A DNA stretch of 64,000 nucleotides from Cherax quadricarinatus (GCF_038502225.1 NC_091378.1:3592449-3656448); one strand, 5' to 3'. Numbered from the stretch's first letter, positions 13,060-23,513 are shown. Notes: generated by a model not told the origin, from the letters alone. Program-made: numbers and translations.

Positions 13060-13135
13060 AATTTTTTTTGTTAGTGGGTTTGGGTCTGAGAAGGACCTGC
13101 CTAGTGTGGGCCAGTAGGCCTACTGCAGTGTTGAA
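13060..13135 (+). mobile_element. Short dispersed repeat (GGCCAGTAGGCCT type)
   Basis: The block from TTAGTGGGTTTGGGTCTGAG through GGGCCAGTAGGCCTACTGCA is a dispersed repeat. The reverse complement of its core is found at about 49.50-49.55 kb (GCACTGCAGCAGGCCTACTG). It joins directly to the next element at 13135. Confidence 0.6.
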
Positions 13136-13275
13136 GAATAAGACACATGTGCAACAGTTGGGTATCTTTATTGATGAAATGTTTCGCCTACGCAATAGAC
13201 TTCTTCAGTCAAATGCAAAGAGAGCAGTAGTAATGAAAGAGATGCTGTAATCAGTCCATCAGCCTTGGAGAAATA
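13136..13275 (+). mobile_element. GTTTCGCC-type dispersed element terminus
   Basis: The block reads AATAAGACACATGTGCAACA, then an AT-rich TCTTTATTGATGAAAT, then GTTTCGCCTA (13181-13190), then GACTTCTTCAGTC. The reverse complement of the same order of blocks appears at 60.22-60.31 kb and at the right end of the foldback element at 21.81-22.06 kb. After about 60 bp comes ATCAGTCCATCAGCC, which is the seed-like start of the adjoining 52-bp satellite. Confidence 0.7.
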
Positions 13276-14112
13276 GTGTTTGGGGTGGTCAGTCCCTCAG
13301 CGTGGAGAAGAGTCCAGCTCCATGGTCTGGAACAAGGTGGTCAGTCCCTCAGCCTGGACAAGAGTCCAGCTCCATGGTCTGGAACAAGGTGGTCAGTCCC
13401 TCAGCCTGGACAAGAGTCCAGCTCCATGGTCTGGAACAAGGTGGTCAGTCCCTCAGCCTGGACAAGAGTCCAGCTCCATGGTCTGGAACAAGGTGGTCAG
13501 TCCCTCAGCCTGGTCAAGAGTCCAGCTCCATGGTCTGGAACAAGGTGGTCAGTCCCTCAGCCTGAACAAGAGTCCAGCTCCATGGTCTGGAACAAGGTGG
13601 TCAGTCCCTCAGCCTGGACAAGAGTCCAGCCCCATGATCTGGAACAAGGTGGTCAGTCCCTCAGCGTGGAGGAGAGTCCAGCTCCATGGTCTGGAACAAG
13701 GTGGTCAGTCCCTCAGCCTGGACAAGAGTCCAGCTCCATGGTCTGGAACAAGGTGGTCAGTCCCTCAGCCTGGACAAGAGTCCAGCTCCATGGTCTGGAA
13801 CAAGGTGGTCAGTCCCTCAGCCTGGACAAGAGTCCAGCTCCATGGTCTGGAACAAGGTGGTCAGTCCCTCAGCCTGGACAAGAGTCCAGCCCCATGATCT
13901 GGAACAAGGTGGTCAGTCCCTCAGCGTGGACAAGAGTCCAGCTCCATGGTCTGGAACAAGGTGGTCAGTCCCTCAGCCTGGACAAGAGTCCAGCTCCATG
14001 GTCTGGAACAAGGTGGTCAGTCCCTCAGCCTGGACAAGAGTCCAGCCCCATGGTCTGGAACAAGGTGGTCAGTCCCTCAGCCTGGACAAGAGTCCAGCCC
14101 CATGGTCTGGAA
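13276..14112 (+). repeat. 52-bp satellite array sharing the 28-mer core
   Basis: About 16 copies of a 52-mer made of GGTGGTCAGTCCCTCAG, CCTGGACAAGAGTCCAG and CTCCATGGTCTGGAACAA blocks. The first block is the same 17-mer that forms the core of the 28-bp satellite at 5.4-11.0 kb. Frames of up to 288 residues are open only because the unit lacks stops, and since 52 is not a multiple of three the peptide cycles every 156 bp. Confidence 0.95.
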
Positions 14113-14354
14113 CGATATCAGGATATATCCTCGGAACTTTGATAACAGTGATAGTACAGTGTGATCCTAGTTACGCTGGTGATCTTACTATTATCTGGAT
14201 CGCTAAACTCGTTATATCTATTTACGAAGTGTGAGAACTATACACTTAGCCCAATCACAGTGACTGGTATTCCTAGAATAATGGAAGGATTGGTACTAGA
14301 TTGTTGATTGTACTTTAGAATCAGATACCAACTCTAGCCTCATCAACGCCAGGC
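14113..14354. other. Spacer, no gene seen
   Basis: Single-copy-looking AT-rich DNA. The frames that enter it are read-through from the 52-bp array. Confidence 0.5.
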
Positions 14355-15010
14355 TCGCATAGTCCCACACTGACCCACACAGACCCATACAGACCCACAC
14401 TGACCCACACAGACCCACACTGACTCACACTGACCCACATAGACCCACAAAGACCTTCACTGATCCACACAGACCCACACAGACCCACACTGACCCACAC
14501 AGACCCATACAGACCCACACTGACCCACACAGACCCACACTGACTCACACTGACCCACATAGACCCACAAAGACCTTCACTGACCCACACAGATCCATAC
14601 AGACCCACACTGACCCACACAGACCCATACTGACTCACACTGACCCATACAGACCCACACTGACCCACACAGACCCATACTGACCCACACAGACCCACAC
14701 AGACCCACACAGACCCATACTGACTCACACTGACCCACACAGACCCACACAGACCCACACTGACCCACACTGACCCACATAGACCCACAAAGACCTTCAC
14801 TGATCCACACAGACCCATACTGACTCACACTGACCCACACAGACCCACACAGACCCACACTGACTCACACTGACTCACATAGACCCACAAAGACCTTCAC
14901 TGATCCACACAGACCCACACAGACCCACACAGACCCACACTGACCCACACAGACCTACACAGACCCACACTGACCCACACAGACCCACGCAGACCCACGC
15001 AGACCCATAC
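14355..15010. repeat. 10-bp tandem array with 120-bp higher-order repeat
   Basis: Tandem 10-mers of the type ACACTGACCC and ACACAGACCC. A 60-bp stretch at 14401-14460 containing the rare unit AGACCTTCAC recurs exactly at 14521-14580, giving a 12-unit higher-order repeat. The rare unit also recurs near 14790 and 14892. Confidence 0.95.
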
Positions 15011-15616
15011 ATACCAGGACAGATACCATATTAATTATCAATTCTTTTAATGAAGTACCAGCGACCTCCAGGTTGTAATTACTCCCTGCAATAAATACAT
15101 TGGACCCTAGAAGGGTCCAAGGGGCCAAGGGTCCCAGGGGCCAAGGGGCCATGGGACCACTTAATAGCAGATCCACTAAGCAAAACACCCTTCAAAAATA
15201 TTTCCTCTCACTGTCTCATCATCCTTCCTCGAATCAACCCCTTACTACCGTCCCATTCCCCAGACGCTTCGAGAACGACCCCAACTGATTTAGCTCTCCC
15301 CCTCAAACATAATCTACACACACACAAAATCCAGACAATGGTACCGAAATTCATTCTCATTATTTTAATTCTCAAAAGGACGGCAACCACGCCCACTCTA
15401 TCACGGTTTTCAATTTTTTTCGTGCGATTTCCGTATCGTAGCCTTTATACATTAAGCAGTTTTGACTTGTTTATTGGCGATTATCGAATTATGCATCGGG
15501 GCAGTGGGGATAAATTTAACTTTATCTGGTCCGTATGACGGCGTTTCTCCTGCACTGTAAATATAGTGTAAAGACAGAGGTACGTGTTGTAAATCCGTGG
15601 CGGAGGTCAACTGTTG

Positions 15617-15618
<2 letters not shown>
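15011..15618. other. Spacer, no gene recognised
   Basis: About 600 bp of unique-looking DNA. A short GGGGCCAAGGG-type repetition lies at 15114-15155. Overlapping small frames have no recognisable domain. Confidence 0.5.
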
Positions 15619-15712
<94 letters not shown>

Positions 15713-15720
15713 TGTCTGTG
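15619..15720. repeat. (GT)n microsatellite
   Basis: A GT run of about 100 bp with one GGTG interruption near 15705. Confidence 0.97.
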
Positions 15721-15784
15721 TATTAATGAGCTGAGGCAAGGTAAGGGCTCCTTGCCTGTGATTGAGCTCAGGTGAGCTGTGAGC

Positions 15785-16425
15785 ATGATACGTGGGCAGT
15801 CCCACACAGTGCGTGGGAAGTACCTCATGTTACATGGGCAGTAGTACCTCACAATACACGGGCAATAACTCACAATACACGAGCAATACCTCACAATAGA
15901 CGGGCAATAACTCACAATACACGGGCAATAACTCACAATACACGGGCAATAACTCACAATACAAGGGCAATAACTCACAATACACGGGCAATACCTCCCA
16001 ATACACCCGCAGTACCTCACAATAGACGGGCAATAACTCACAATACACGGGCAATAACTCACAATACACGGGCAATAACTCACAATACAAGGGCAATAAC
16101 TCACAATACACGGGCAATACCTCCCAATACACCCGCAGTACCTCACAATAGACGGGCAATAACTCACAATACACGGGCAATAACTCACAATACACGGGCA
16201 ATAACTCACAATACACGGGCAATAACTCACAATACACGGGCAATAACTCACAATACAAGGGCAATAACTCACAATACACGGGCAATACCTCCCAATACAC
16301 CCGCAGTACCTCACAATAGACGGGCAATAACTCACAATACACGAGCAATACCTCACAATAGACGGGCAATAACTCACAATAGACGGGCAATAACTCACAA
16401 CACACGGGCAATACCTCACAATACT
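15785..16425. repeat. 21-bp satellite array, open on both strands
   Basis: About 30 copies of a 21-mer containing CTCACAATACACGGGCAATA. Since 21 is a multiple of three and the unit lacks stops, it reads as THNTRAI on plus and CPCIVSY on minus. A three-unit marker block (CCTCCCAATACACCCGCAGT) occurs at about 15994, 16120 and 16288, spaced 126 and 168 bp (6 and 8 units). I see no signal peptide or splice context supporting a real Cys-rich repeat protein. Confidence 0.95.
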
Positions 16426-16671
16426 CTCAACACAGCATCCCACATGACAATGATTCATCTCCCGCAACACAGACCTGGCCATCGGCATCACTTAAACAAC
16501 CAAAACCTCTTACCTCTGTTGACCTCGCAGTTGTGACCTCAACTCCACCAAGACTTGACCTCATGACCTCTGAACTACTGTGTACAAGGAGAACGTAACT
16601 ACAGCTGAACGCCTTCGTTATAGCCACAGTCGTTCGTGTGCTATTTCTTCCTTACTCAAATAAGAAAATTC
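16426..16671. other. Spacer, no gene seen
   Basis: Unique-looking DNA with only short frames, between the 21-bp array and a TC microsatellite. Confidence 0.5.
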
Positions 16672-16681
16672 TCTCTCTCTC

Positions 16682-16731
<50 letters not shown>
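16672..16731. repeat. (TC)n microsatellite
   Basis: A TC run of about 60 bp with one TCGC interruption near 16694. Confidence 0.97.
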
Positions 16732-16736
<5 letters not shown>

Positions 16737-16799
16737 TGGCAGTTTTATCTCTATCCTCCGCAGTTTCACGTCATTTATCTGTCTGTATTCCCATTCTCC

Positions 16800-16882
16800 G
16801 GTCCATTCCGGCGGTCCTCTGGCCATGTCCCCGTGTCGCTGGTCCATTCCGGTGGTCCCCTGGTCATGTTCCAGTGTCGCCT
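16800..16882. repeat. 41-bp tandem duplication
   Basis: Two adjacent copies begin GGTCCATTCCGGCGGTCC (16800) and GGTCCATTCCGGTGGTCC (16841). They differ at several positions and look like an embryonic tandem array. Confidence 0.8.
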
Positions 16883-16934
16883 TACACTCACCCTCCAGAC
16901 AATAATATTCCAGACATCCCCTCCTCTCTCTAGA

Positions 16935-17475
16935 TGGTCTCTCTCTTTTGTCAGACCATCTGACTCCTTCTAGATGGCGTTCCTTGGTCAGAAGACCATC
17001 TGACTTCTTCTAGATGGCGTTCCTTGGTCAGAAGACCATCTGACTCCTTCTAGATGGCGTTCCTTGGTCAGAAGACCATCTGACTCCTTCTAGATGGCGT
17101 TCCTTGGTCAGAAGACCATCTGACTTCTTCTAGATGGCGTTCCTTGGTCAGAAGACCATCTGACTCCTTCTAGATGGCGTTCCTTGATCAGAAGGCCATC
17201 TGACTCCTTCTAGATGGCGTTCCTTGGTCAGAAGACCATCTGACTCCTTCTAGATGGCGTTCCTTGGTCAGGAGACCATCTGACTCCTTCTAGATGGCGT
17301 TCCTTGGTCAGGAGACCATCTGACTCCTTCTAGATGGCGTTCCTTGGTCAGGAGACCATCTGACTCCTTCTAGATGGCGTTCCTTGGTCAGGAGACCATC
17401 TGACTCCTTCTAGATGGCGTTCCTTGGTCAGGAGACCATCTGACTCCTTCTAGATGGTCTTCCTTGGTCAGGTGA
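16935..17475. repeat. 40-bp tandem array with internal hairpin
   Basis: About 13 copies of a 40-mer containing GATGGCGTTCCTTGGTCAG and GACCATCTGACTCCTTCTA. Within each unit CCATCT and AGATGG are inverted around a 10-base spacer and could fold. TCTAGA recurs in each unit. The left half carries TCAGAAGACC and the right half TCAGGAGACC, so the two halves were homogenised separately. Confidence 0.95.
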
Positions 17476-17512
17476 CCCCTCCCTCATCATCGTCCTAGCT
17501 GCCCAGTCCCAG

Positions 17513-17612
17513 ATTTGACCTGGTTGACAGCCTGATCAACCAGGTTGTTGGTGCTGGCAGTACACAGAACAACATAGGCACCACAGCCTGGCTGACCAGG
17601 AGATAACTTGCT
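17513..17612 (-). mobile_element. CR1-like LINE family B 3'-tail fragment
   Basis: GCCTGATCAACCAGG with the following TGTTGGTGCTGGC and CAGCCTGGCTGACCAGG is a diverged match to the tail of the LINE at 24.84-25.28 and 60.36-60.66 kb, in the same (minus) orientation. No RT sequence is present. Confidence 0.6.
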
Positions 17613-18185
17613 CCTAAAGGGCGAGACGTAGTCATAACTATGGAGCTTTATTTATAGGGCAACGTTTCGCTCTAAGCAGGGCTTGGTAAAATTTTGATTA
17701 GGGCGAAACATTGCGTATATACCAGAAATTAAATTAGTGTCAGGCTATCTGTTTTCAGAAAAGGTAATAATTTATTCATCAAATCTATAGATTCTGGGAT
17801 ATCTGCTGACAGAAATGCTTTGCATAACATGTATCGCATTTCCATAATATGCATACACACAGTATCCTTTGGTATACACGGAGGTATTCCTGCGTGACAA
17901 ACTGACGCGTATTTCACTGGTTCCTTGTCCAATCCTCGTCGTTCCAGCGTTCCTGTGTTCACTCCCACGCTGCTCACCTCATAATGTAAACACAAAGATA
18001 GCCCCGACCTGCAGTATATCGTCATTTGCATCCCCTGCCCAGGGCATCCCTGGCATTTTCATTTCTTATTATCTTTATCGTAATTGACACTCTGTCACAT
18101 AGACCATCTTGTTTAAGAAGATTTCCATCTCATGGAATGGTGATTCTGTTAGACAGCGGTGAAGATCCTTTGTGTTGGTTAAAGG
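17613..18185. other. Spacer with paired GTTTCGC/GCGAAAC motif
   Basis: ACGTTTCGCTC (17662-17672) and GGGCGAAACAT (17701-17711) are inverted partners about 40 bp apart. The remainder, including short frames at 17729-18226, has no recognisable domain. Confidence 0.45.
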
Positions 18186-18850
18186 GTATATACACTGAGA
18201 GGCGTGTGTTATTGTATATACATTGAGAGGCGTGTGTTATTGTATATACACTGAAAGGCGTGTGTTACTGTGTATGCACTGAGAGACGTGTGTTACTGTA
18301 TATACACTGAAAGGCGTGTGTTACTGTTTATGCACTGAGAGGCGTGTGTTACTGTACATATACTGAGAGGCGTGTGTTACTGTGTATGCACTGAGAGGCG
18401 TGTGTTACTGTATATACACTGAAAGGCGTGTGTTACTGTTTATGCACTGAGAGGCGTGTGTTACTGTATATACACTGAGAGGCGTGTGTTACTGTTTATG
18501 CACTGAGAGGCGTGTGTTACTCTAAATGCACTGAGAGGCGTGTGTTACTGTATATACACTGAGAGGCGTGTGTTACTGTTTATGCACTGAGAGGCGTGTG
18601 TTACTGTATATACACTGAGAGGCGTGTGTTACTGTTTATGCACTGAGAGGCGTGTGTTACTCTAAATGCACTGAGAGGCGTGTGTTACTGTATATACACT
18701 GAGAGGCGTGTGTTACTGTATATACACTGAGAGGCGTGTGTTACTGTATATACACTGAGAGACGTGTGTTACTGTATATACACTGAGAGGCGTGTGTTAC
18801 TGTATATACACTGAGAGGCGTGTGTTACTGTATATACACTGAGAGGTGTA
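18186..18850. repeat. 28-bp tandem array (GAGAGGCGTGTGTTACTG type)
   Basis: About 24 copies of a 28-mer with constant GAGAGGCGTGTGTTACTG and an alternating head, TATATACACT or TTTATGCACT. The rare head TCTAAATGCA occurs at 18521 and 18661, exactly 5 units apart. The unit is unrelated in sequence to the 28-mer at 5.4-11 kb. Confidence 0.95.
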
Positions 18851-19916
18851 CATCTTAGTGTATACACACTAAGATGTGTGTATTTCTCGGTTACTGTACG
18901 TTGAGAAAGTGTGTGTGTGTGTGTGCATCATAGTATATATACACTGAGAGGTGTATGTCTCTTGGTATATATACAATGAGACGTGTATCTCATAGCGTAT
19001 ATACATTAGATGTTTATATGTTATTGCATATACATTGATAGTTTAATCATTATTTTAGTTATTAAAGTATTCTTGACTGGTGGTGTACAGGTGATCTGCT
19101 GTCTTAATGACCCTCGTGCAGTAGATAGTCTTTAAACCGAATAAATCAACCAACAAACCAGCCTATGAACCAAACAATAAACCAACTAATAAACTAACAA
19201 AAAAAACCAATAAACCACCCAATGCAGTAATCCATGCAGGGGTACGATAGCCAGAGGCGACACCCGCTAGCTTTCTTGACTGATATCTTCAAAATAGACG
19301 GTCTTTGTACCCTTATATTAACGCAATTCAGGGCGTATATCACCCGCATGTTTGCACGCTCGAATGTACCACGACGGTATGCGCCGGTACACGAAGGTAT
19401 ACGACAAATAGTGAGCCCCAGCGACGGTACACGCACGTAGAGAACTACTCTTGAAAGGGACGAGTCGCGTTTGGAACACCAGCGTCGGAACGCGACGGTA
19501 CCCCCAGACGCTCACCAGACGGTGCACGATGGTGCACCAAACCATCACCGATTGTACCCTCGCATACCAACCAACCAAAGCCCTACCAAATTGTACCCCT
19601 GGAAATAAAAAAAGGCCAAACGAATAATGGCATTCTCTAAGTTTGTTGCTGTCTCGGCCATTGATATGCAAATGCCCACCCAATTAAATAATTAAGAAAA
19701 TTTACCGCCCGGGGAAAAAAACCTCATGTAACTGCTAAGAATTTTAGGCAAATGAGACACAACTTTTAAGATGGTAAAGTATCTTAATGTAACTCTTACT
19801 TGCTTGATCTTCTTGTTCCTTTATAAAGTCAAGCCGTTTGTTATACCCTTGGCGAGTATTTTTATTAGTAGGGTTGTGCTGTACCCCCCCTCACGAGCTT
19901 ACTGCTTCTCCACGGA

Positions 19917-19917
<1 letters not shown>
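18851..19917. other. Decayed repeat flank and unique spacer
   Basis: The first about 190 bp is a degraded continuation of the 28-bp array. AAACCAACCAA-like tetranucleotides lie at 19142-19215. From 19360 to 19530 the motif GACGGTA/GACGGTG recurs irregularly. A 121-codon minus frame at 19318-19683 shows no domain I recognise and could be chance. No gene is called. Confidence 0.45.

Positions 19918-19980
<63 letters not shown>
19918..19980. repeat. (AAT)n microsatellite
   Basis: A perfect AAT run of about 63 bp. Confidence 0.97.
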
Positions 19981-20063
19981 CTTCCACTTAAATTATAGAA
20001 AATTCTTTCAACGTCAAGCGTATACATACATACATACACACTCTCACACACCTATTTATGTAA

Positions 20064-20139
<76 letters not shown>
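20064..20139. repeat. (TA)n(TG)n compound microsatellite
   Basis: About 19 bp of TA followed by about 57 bp of TG. It abuts the left end of the inverted-repeat element. Confidence 0.97.
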
Positions 20140-20142
<3 letters not shown>

Positions 20143-20143
<1 letters not shown>

Positions 20144-20525
20144 GTAAAACTGGTCACTTAACAAGAACTCATTTAAAATTAAGTCCTTTCTAAAAATTTT
20201 CTCTTATACGTTTAAAGATATATTTTTTCATTTATGTTAATGTAAAAATTAATAATTTTGTACCAAAAGAACCTTAGAAAACTTACCTGACCTTATTATA
20301 AAAAGCGCAATTTAATTTAGCCTAATCCAACTAAATATATTTTAGATAAGTTTACAACAATTTAATAATAAACAAACACAATAAAATATATTTTTTTTAG
20401 TTAGGTTCAAAATGATTTTTGCGAAATTATTATATACACAAATTTTCGCTTGCGTTATTCGTTATTCGGCAAGAAGACCGCTGCTATTTAAGCCAAAATC
20501 ACAAGTTTTACCTATTCGGCACGAC

Positions 20526-20527
<2 letters not shown>
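20143..20527 (+). mobile_element. Inverted-repeat (MITE-like) element, copy 2, near full length
   Basis: An AT-rich, non-coding element of about 385 bp. The right terminus, AGTTTTACCTATTCGGCACG (20503-20522), is the inverse of the left-end motif GCCTAATAGGTAAAATT seen at copy 1 (2931). In this copy the left end is nibbled to TGTAAAACTGG. The interior matches 2950-3195 closely. It is bounded by (TG)n on the left and (TA)n on the right. Without the left tip I cannot measure the terminal inverted repeat or a target duplication. Confidence 0.75.
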
Positions 20528-20617
<90 letters not shown>

Positions 20618-20622
20618 TATAT
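20528..20622. repeat. (TA)n microsatellite
   Basis: A TA run directly abutting the right terminus of the inverted-repeat element. Confidence 0.97.
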
Positions 20623-21199
20623 ACACACGTTAGACAAACGACAAATAAAACTCTGATGCGAAATTCCAACCAGTCAGAATTTTTTTACTCCCTCTTAAAA
20701 AAGGCATATAAAAAATCAATTTATGTACGTGTCGTCCCGTTGATTATCTTAATTCCCTGTGACACATTCCGTAACAGCAGTTCGAGGCTGAATCTCAAGA
20801 CCCGACAGTGTCTTTAGCTGCGCAGCTCGAGTGTACAAGACAATGATCTCCTTGAAGTGTTAGCAGAGGCCAGAATCCTCGATTATCCAGCTGGTATTTT
20901 CGCCTCTGATGGCCTCCTGACGCTGCTGACAGTGATCCTCTGACGCTACAATTGTTTATCATTATTCTTATCAAGAGGTCAATCAGGCAGGTAGCTGTCA
21001 GATACTTGTCAGTTGGGAAACAAACCTTCTATCTTTATCAACCTTCTGATCTACCAAGACTCACTCTGAAAATACTTCAGTTACCCCGGTAACCTGAATT
21101 AAATTAATATCTGCCGTTTAAAAGGCTGGGTTGAAGGCTGTTATACGTAATTTTCTGGCTTGTGGCAATTGCGAATTAAAGACGTAACGTTACAATAAC
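20623..21199. other. Unique-looking spacer, no gene recognised
   Basis: About 575 bp with no frame showing a known domain and no repeat I recognise. Confidence 0.5.
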
Positions 21200-21246
21200 G
21201 TTTCGGTCCGACTTGAACCATTAAATGGCCCTAGTGGGACCGAAAC
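21200..21246. repeat. Perfect 10-bp inverted repeat (GTTTCGGTCC)
   Basis: GTTTCGGTCC at 21200-21209 and its exact reverse complement GGACCGAAAC at 21237-21246 are separated by 27 bases. The arrangement matches the paired GTTTCGC/GCGAAAC pattern elsewhere in the window and probably marks a small foldback-type element. Confidence 0.75.
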
Positions 21247-21792
21247 ATCGTTTTATGTTGGTTATCTATGCATTAATCCAGGTATTGTGACCTTTTACTC
21301 CTTCTTCACCTCTGCAACTCCCAATGGCCATAATCAAATAAATTCAATATATGAACCTTGAATGTAGCATTTTAAATGGCAGACAGGGAATTCAAGCGTG
21401 GGAAAGCTTAGAAATTATAAGCTTGAAGGAGATCTGAACTGAAGGCTTAAAAGAACGTGATTCCCTTTAGACATACATTGTAAACTCGTGGCCTTGTGTC
21501 GAGATATCTCCAATTCATTTTGCTCTACTTATCTCTCTTTAATTCTCTCTTATTTTTTCCCTCTTCCTCTTTCTTCCAGACGAAGGAGAATTATGACACA
21601 ATGGAGAATAACGTCAGAAAAAAAATAATCTATTCCAGTGTGGATATTTCTTGCATAAGATTATGTGATAATTATATTTTAAATCTGAGATTGACTTTTA
21701 TATATTAATTATCGTGGGAGAGTCAGGGGGGATTTTTTTTTTCGTGAGACACTGGCGCAGTTTCAGGAGTAGGTACGACAGGGCCCAAGAGG
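21247..21792. other. Spacer, no gene recognised
   Basis: AT-rich, unique-looking DNA. A 70-codon frame at 21496-21708 has no recognisable features. Confidence 0.5.
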
Positions 21793-22075
21793 AAGGTTCT
21801 AGCTGATTATCAAATGGTACACAATACCGACAGGTTGGTAGATAAGACACATAGGCAACTTTATTCCGAAACGTTTCGCCTACAGAGTACAGAAAGTAGG
21901 CTGAGGGACTGACAGCCTCAAATCTACGTCTTCAAGGGTGATGGACTGATTACATCGTCTTCACATATCCACCGCTCCCTCCTACTTTCTGTACTCGACT
22001 GAAGAAGCCTACTGTGTAGGCGAAACGTTTCGGAATAATGTTGCCTAGGTGTCTTATCTACCAAGGTTCTAGCTG
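21793..22075. mobile_element. Complete foldback element flanked by a 13-bp direct repeat
   Basis: The 13-mer AAGGTTCTAGCTG occurs at 21793-21805 and again at 22063-22075. The 257 bp between contain two long inverted arms. The left arm runs from TTGGTAGATAAGACACATAG through CCGAAACGTTTCGCCTAC (to about 21885), and the right arm from GTAGGCGAAACGTTTCGG through GTGTCTTATCTACC (22015-22062). The centre holds CTGAGGGACTGACAGCC, a one-copy relative of the 28-bp satellite core. There is no coding capacity. The long flanking repeat resembles target duplications made by LINE-driven insertion rather than by cut-and-paste transposases. Confidence 0.8.
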
Positions 22076-22375
22076 GAGGTGTGGTCTACGACCACGATAG
22101 GTCTGGTCTACGACCATGATAGGCCTGGACTACGCTAGACCTGGTCTACTACCACGATAGGCCCTGTCTACAACCACGATAGGCCTGGTCTACGACCACG
22201 ATGGGCCTGGTCTACGACCACGACAAACCTGATCTACGACCACAATAGGCCCTGTCTACAACCACGATAGGCCTGGTCTACGACCACGATGGGCCTGGTC
22301 TACGACCACGACAGACCTGATCTACGACCACAATAGGCCCTGTCTACAACCACGATAGGCCTGGTAAAGACCAGT
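22076..22375. repeat. 22-bp array with 88-bp higher-order repeat
   Basis: Tandem 22-mers of the type GGCCTGGTCTACGACCACGA. Four variants form an ordered tetramer, including CCTGTCTACAACCACGAT and CCTGATCTACGACCACAA. It recurs at about 22163, 22250 and 22338, roughly 88 bp apart. Confidence 0.93.
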
Positions 22376-22469
22376 ATAGGCCTCATTTGTAATCAGCACA
22401 CACCCTCGCTCAATGTCGCCTTTGATACACTATCTGAAGAAAGAAAAAACACCAGCACAGATAGTGGAA

Positions 22470-22757
22470 ACGTAGGGCAGCAAGTGGGCGAAACGTGGGG
22501 CAGCAAGTGGGCGAAACGTAGGGCAGCAAGTGGGCGAAACGTAGGGTAGCAAGTGTGCGAAACGTGGGGCAGCAAGTGGGCGAAACGTGGGGCATCAAGT
22601 GGACGAAACGTGTGGGGAGCAAGTGGGCGAAATGTAGGGAAGCAAGTGGGGGAAACGTAGGGAAGCAAGTGGGCGAAACGTTGGGGGCAGCAAGTGGGCG
22701 AAACGTTGGGGCAGCAAGTGGGCGAAACATGGGGCAGCAAGTGGGCGAAACGTGGGA
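22470..22757. repeat. 23-bp array built on GGGCGAAACGT
   Basis: About 12 copies of a 23-mer combining GGGCGAAACGTRGGG and CAGCAAGTG. The GCGAAACGT core is the same motif found in the foldback-type elements, including the one 400 bp upstream. Frames here, up to 115 residues on minus, are satellite artefacts. Confidence 0.94.
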
Positions 22758-23268
22758 TATACGATTTTCCTCAAGTCAATACTGACTTCATCTTAAACAT
22801 TACTGAGTCGACTATATAACACCAGCAAAAAATTTTCCACGAGTCGCTGACTGACTCACTCACTAACTTTGGTTTGAATCCTATCTACTACACGATGGCT
22901 ACTTGTCACCTGTACACCTCCAGTCAAGAATACTTTAATACCTAAAATATAGAGACATCTCTCCACTGCCCTCCCTCAGAAACAGAGAGTAGAGATAGAG
23001 ACAGAAAGAAGAGACAGAAGGAGAGAAAGAGAGATAGAGTGAGAGATAGAGAATCATTCACTCTATCTACTATCATTCTCATTATATTTTGACGAGATTA
23101 TACATTCTGGAGATGCAATCTGCGTCCCCTATCCTGACATATCACCAGCCTTATGGTCTTTATTTGGCTGGCAGTTCCAGGACCTCAACTGGAGACCCAC
23201 TGATGTGTCCTGGGTACTGGCAGTGGCTAGGGTGCTGAGTGCTGGGTGCCTGGAGCACATTGATGTAT
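22758..23268. other. Spacer, no gene recognised
   Basis: Contains a GAGA-rich patch at 22983-23052. No domain-bearing frame was seen. Confidence 0.5.
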
Positions 23269-23393
23269 TCTATTATTATTATTATTATTATTTCATTTGT
23301 GATAGTAACAGTAGTAGTAGTAGTAATAGTAGTAGCAGTAGTAATAGTAGTAGTAGCAGTAGCAGTAGTAGTAGTAACAGCAGCAGTAGTACA
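23269..23393. repeat. (TAT)n and (AGT/AGC)n microsatellites
   Basis: Trinucleotide tracts that produce artificial poly-Tyr and poly-Ser frames. Confidence 0.95.
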
Positions 23394-23466
23394 TTAAAAA
23401 AAAGCGTAAAACGTGAGAAGTCACGAAATCGCTTGGAATTTCACTATCCTTTCAGAGTGGTTGTTT

Positions 23467-23468
<2 letters not shown>

Positions 23469-23513
<45 letters not shown>

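Noticed and set aside
15607..16491. Cys-rich repeat protein (CPCIVSY), toxin-like or keratin-associated-like
   Set aside because: 21-bp satellite open on both strands; no signal peptide, and the frame runs into a CA/GT microsatellite.
19318..19683. 121-residue minus-strand frame in a unique region
   Set aside because: No recognisable domain, and repeated GACGGTA-type motifs lie within it; chance length in GC-richer DNA is plausible.
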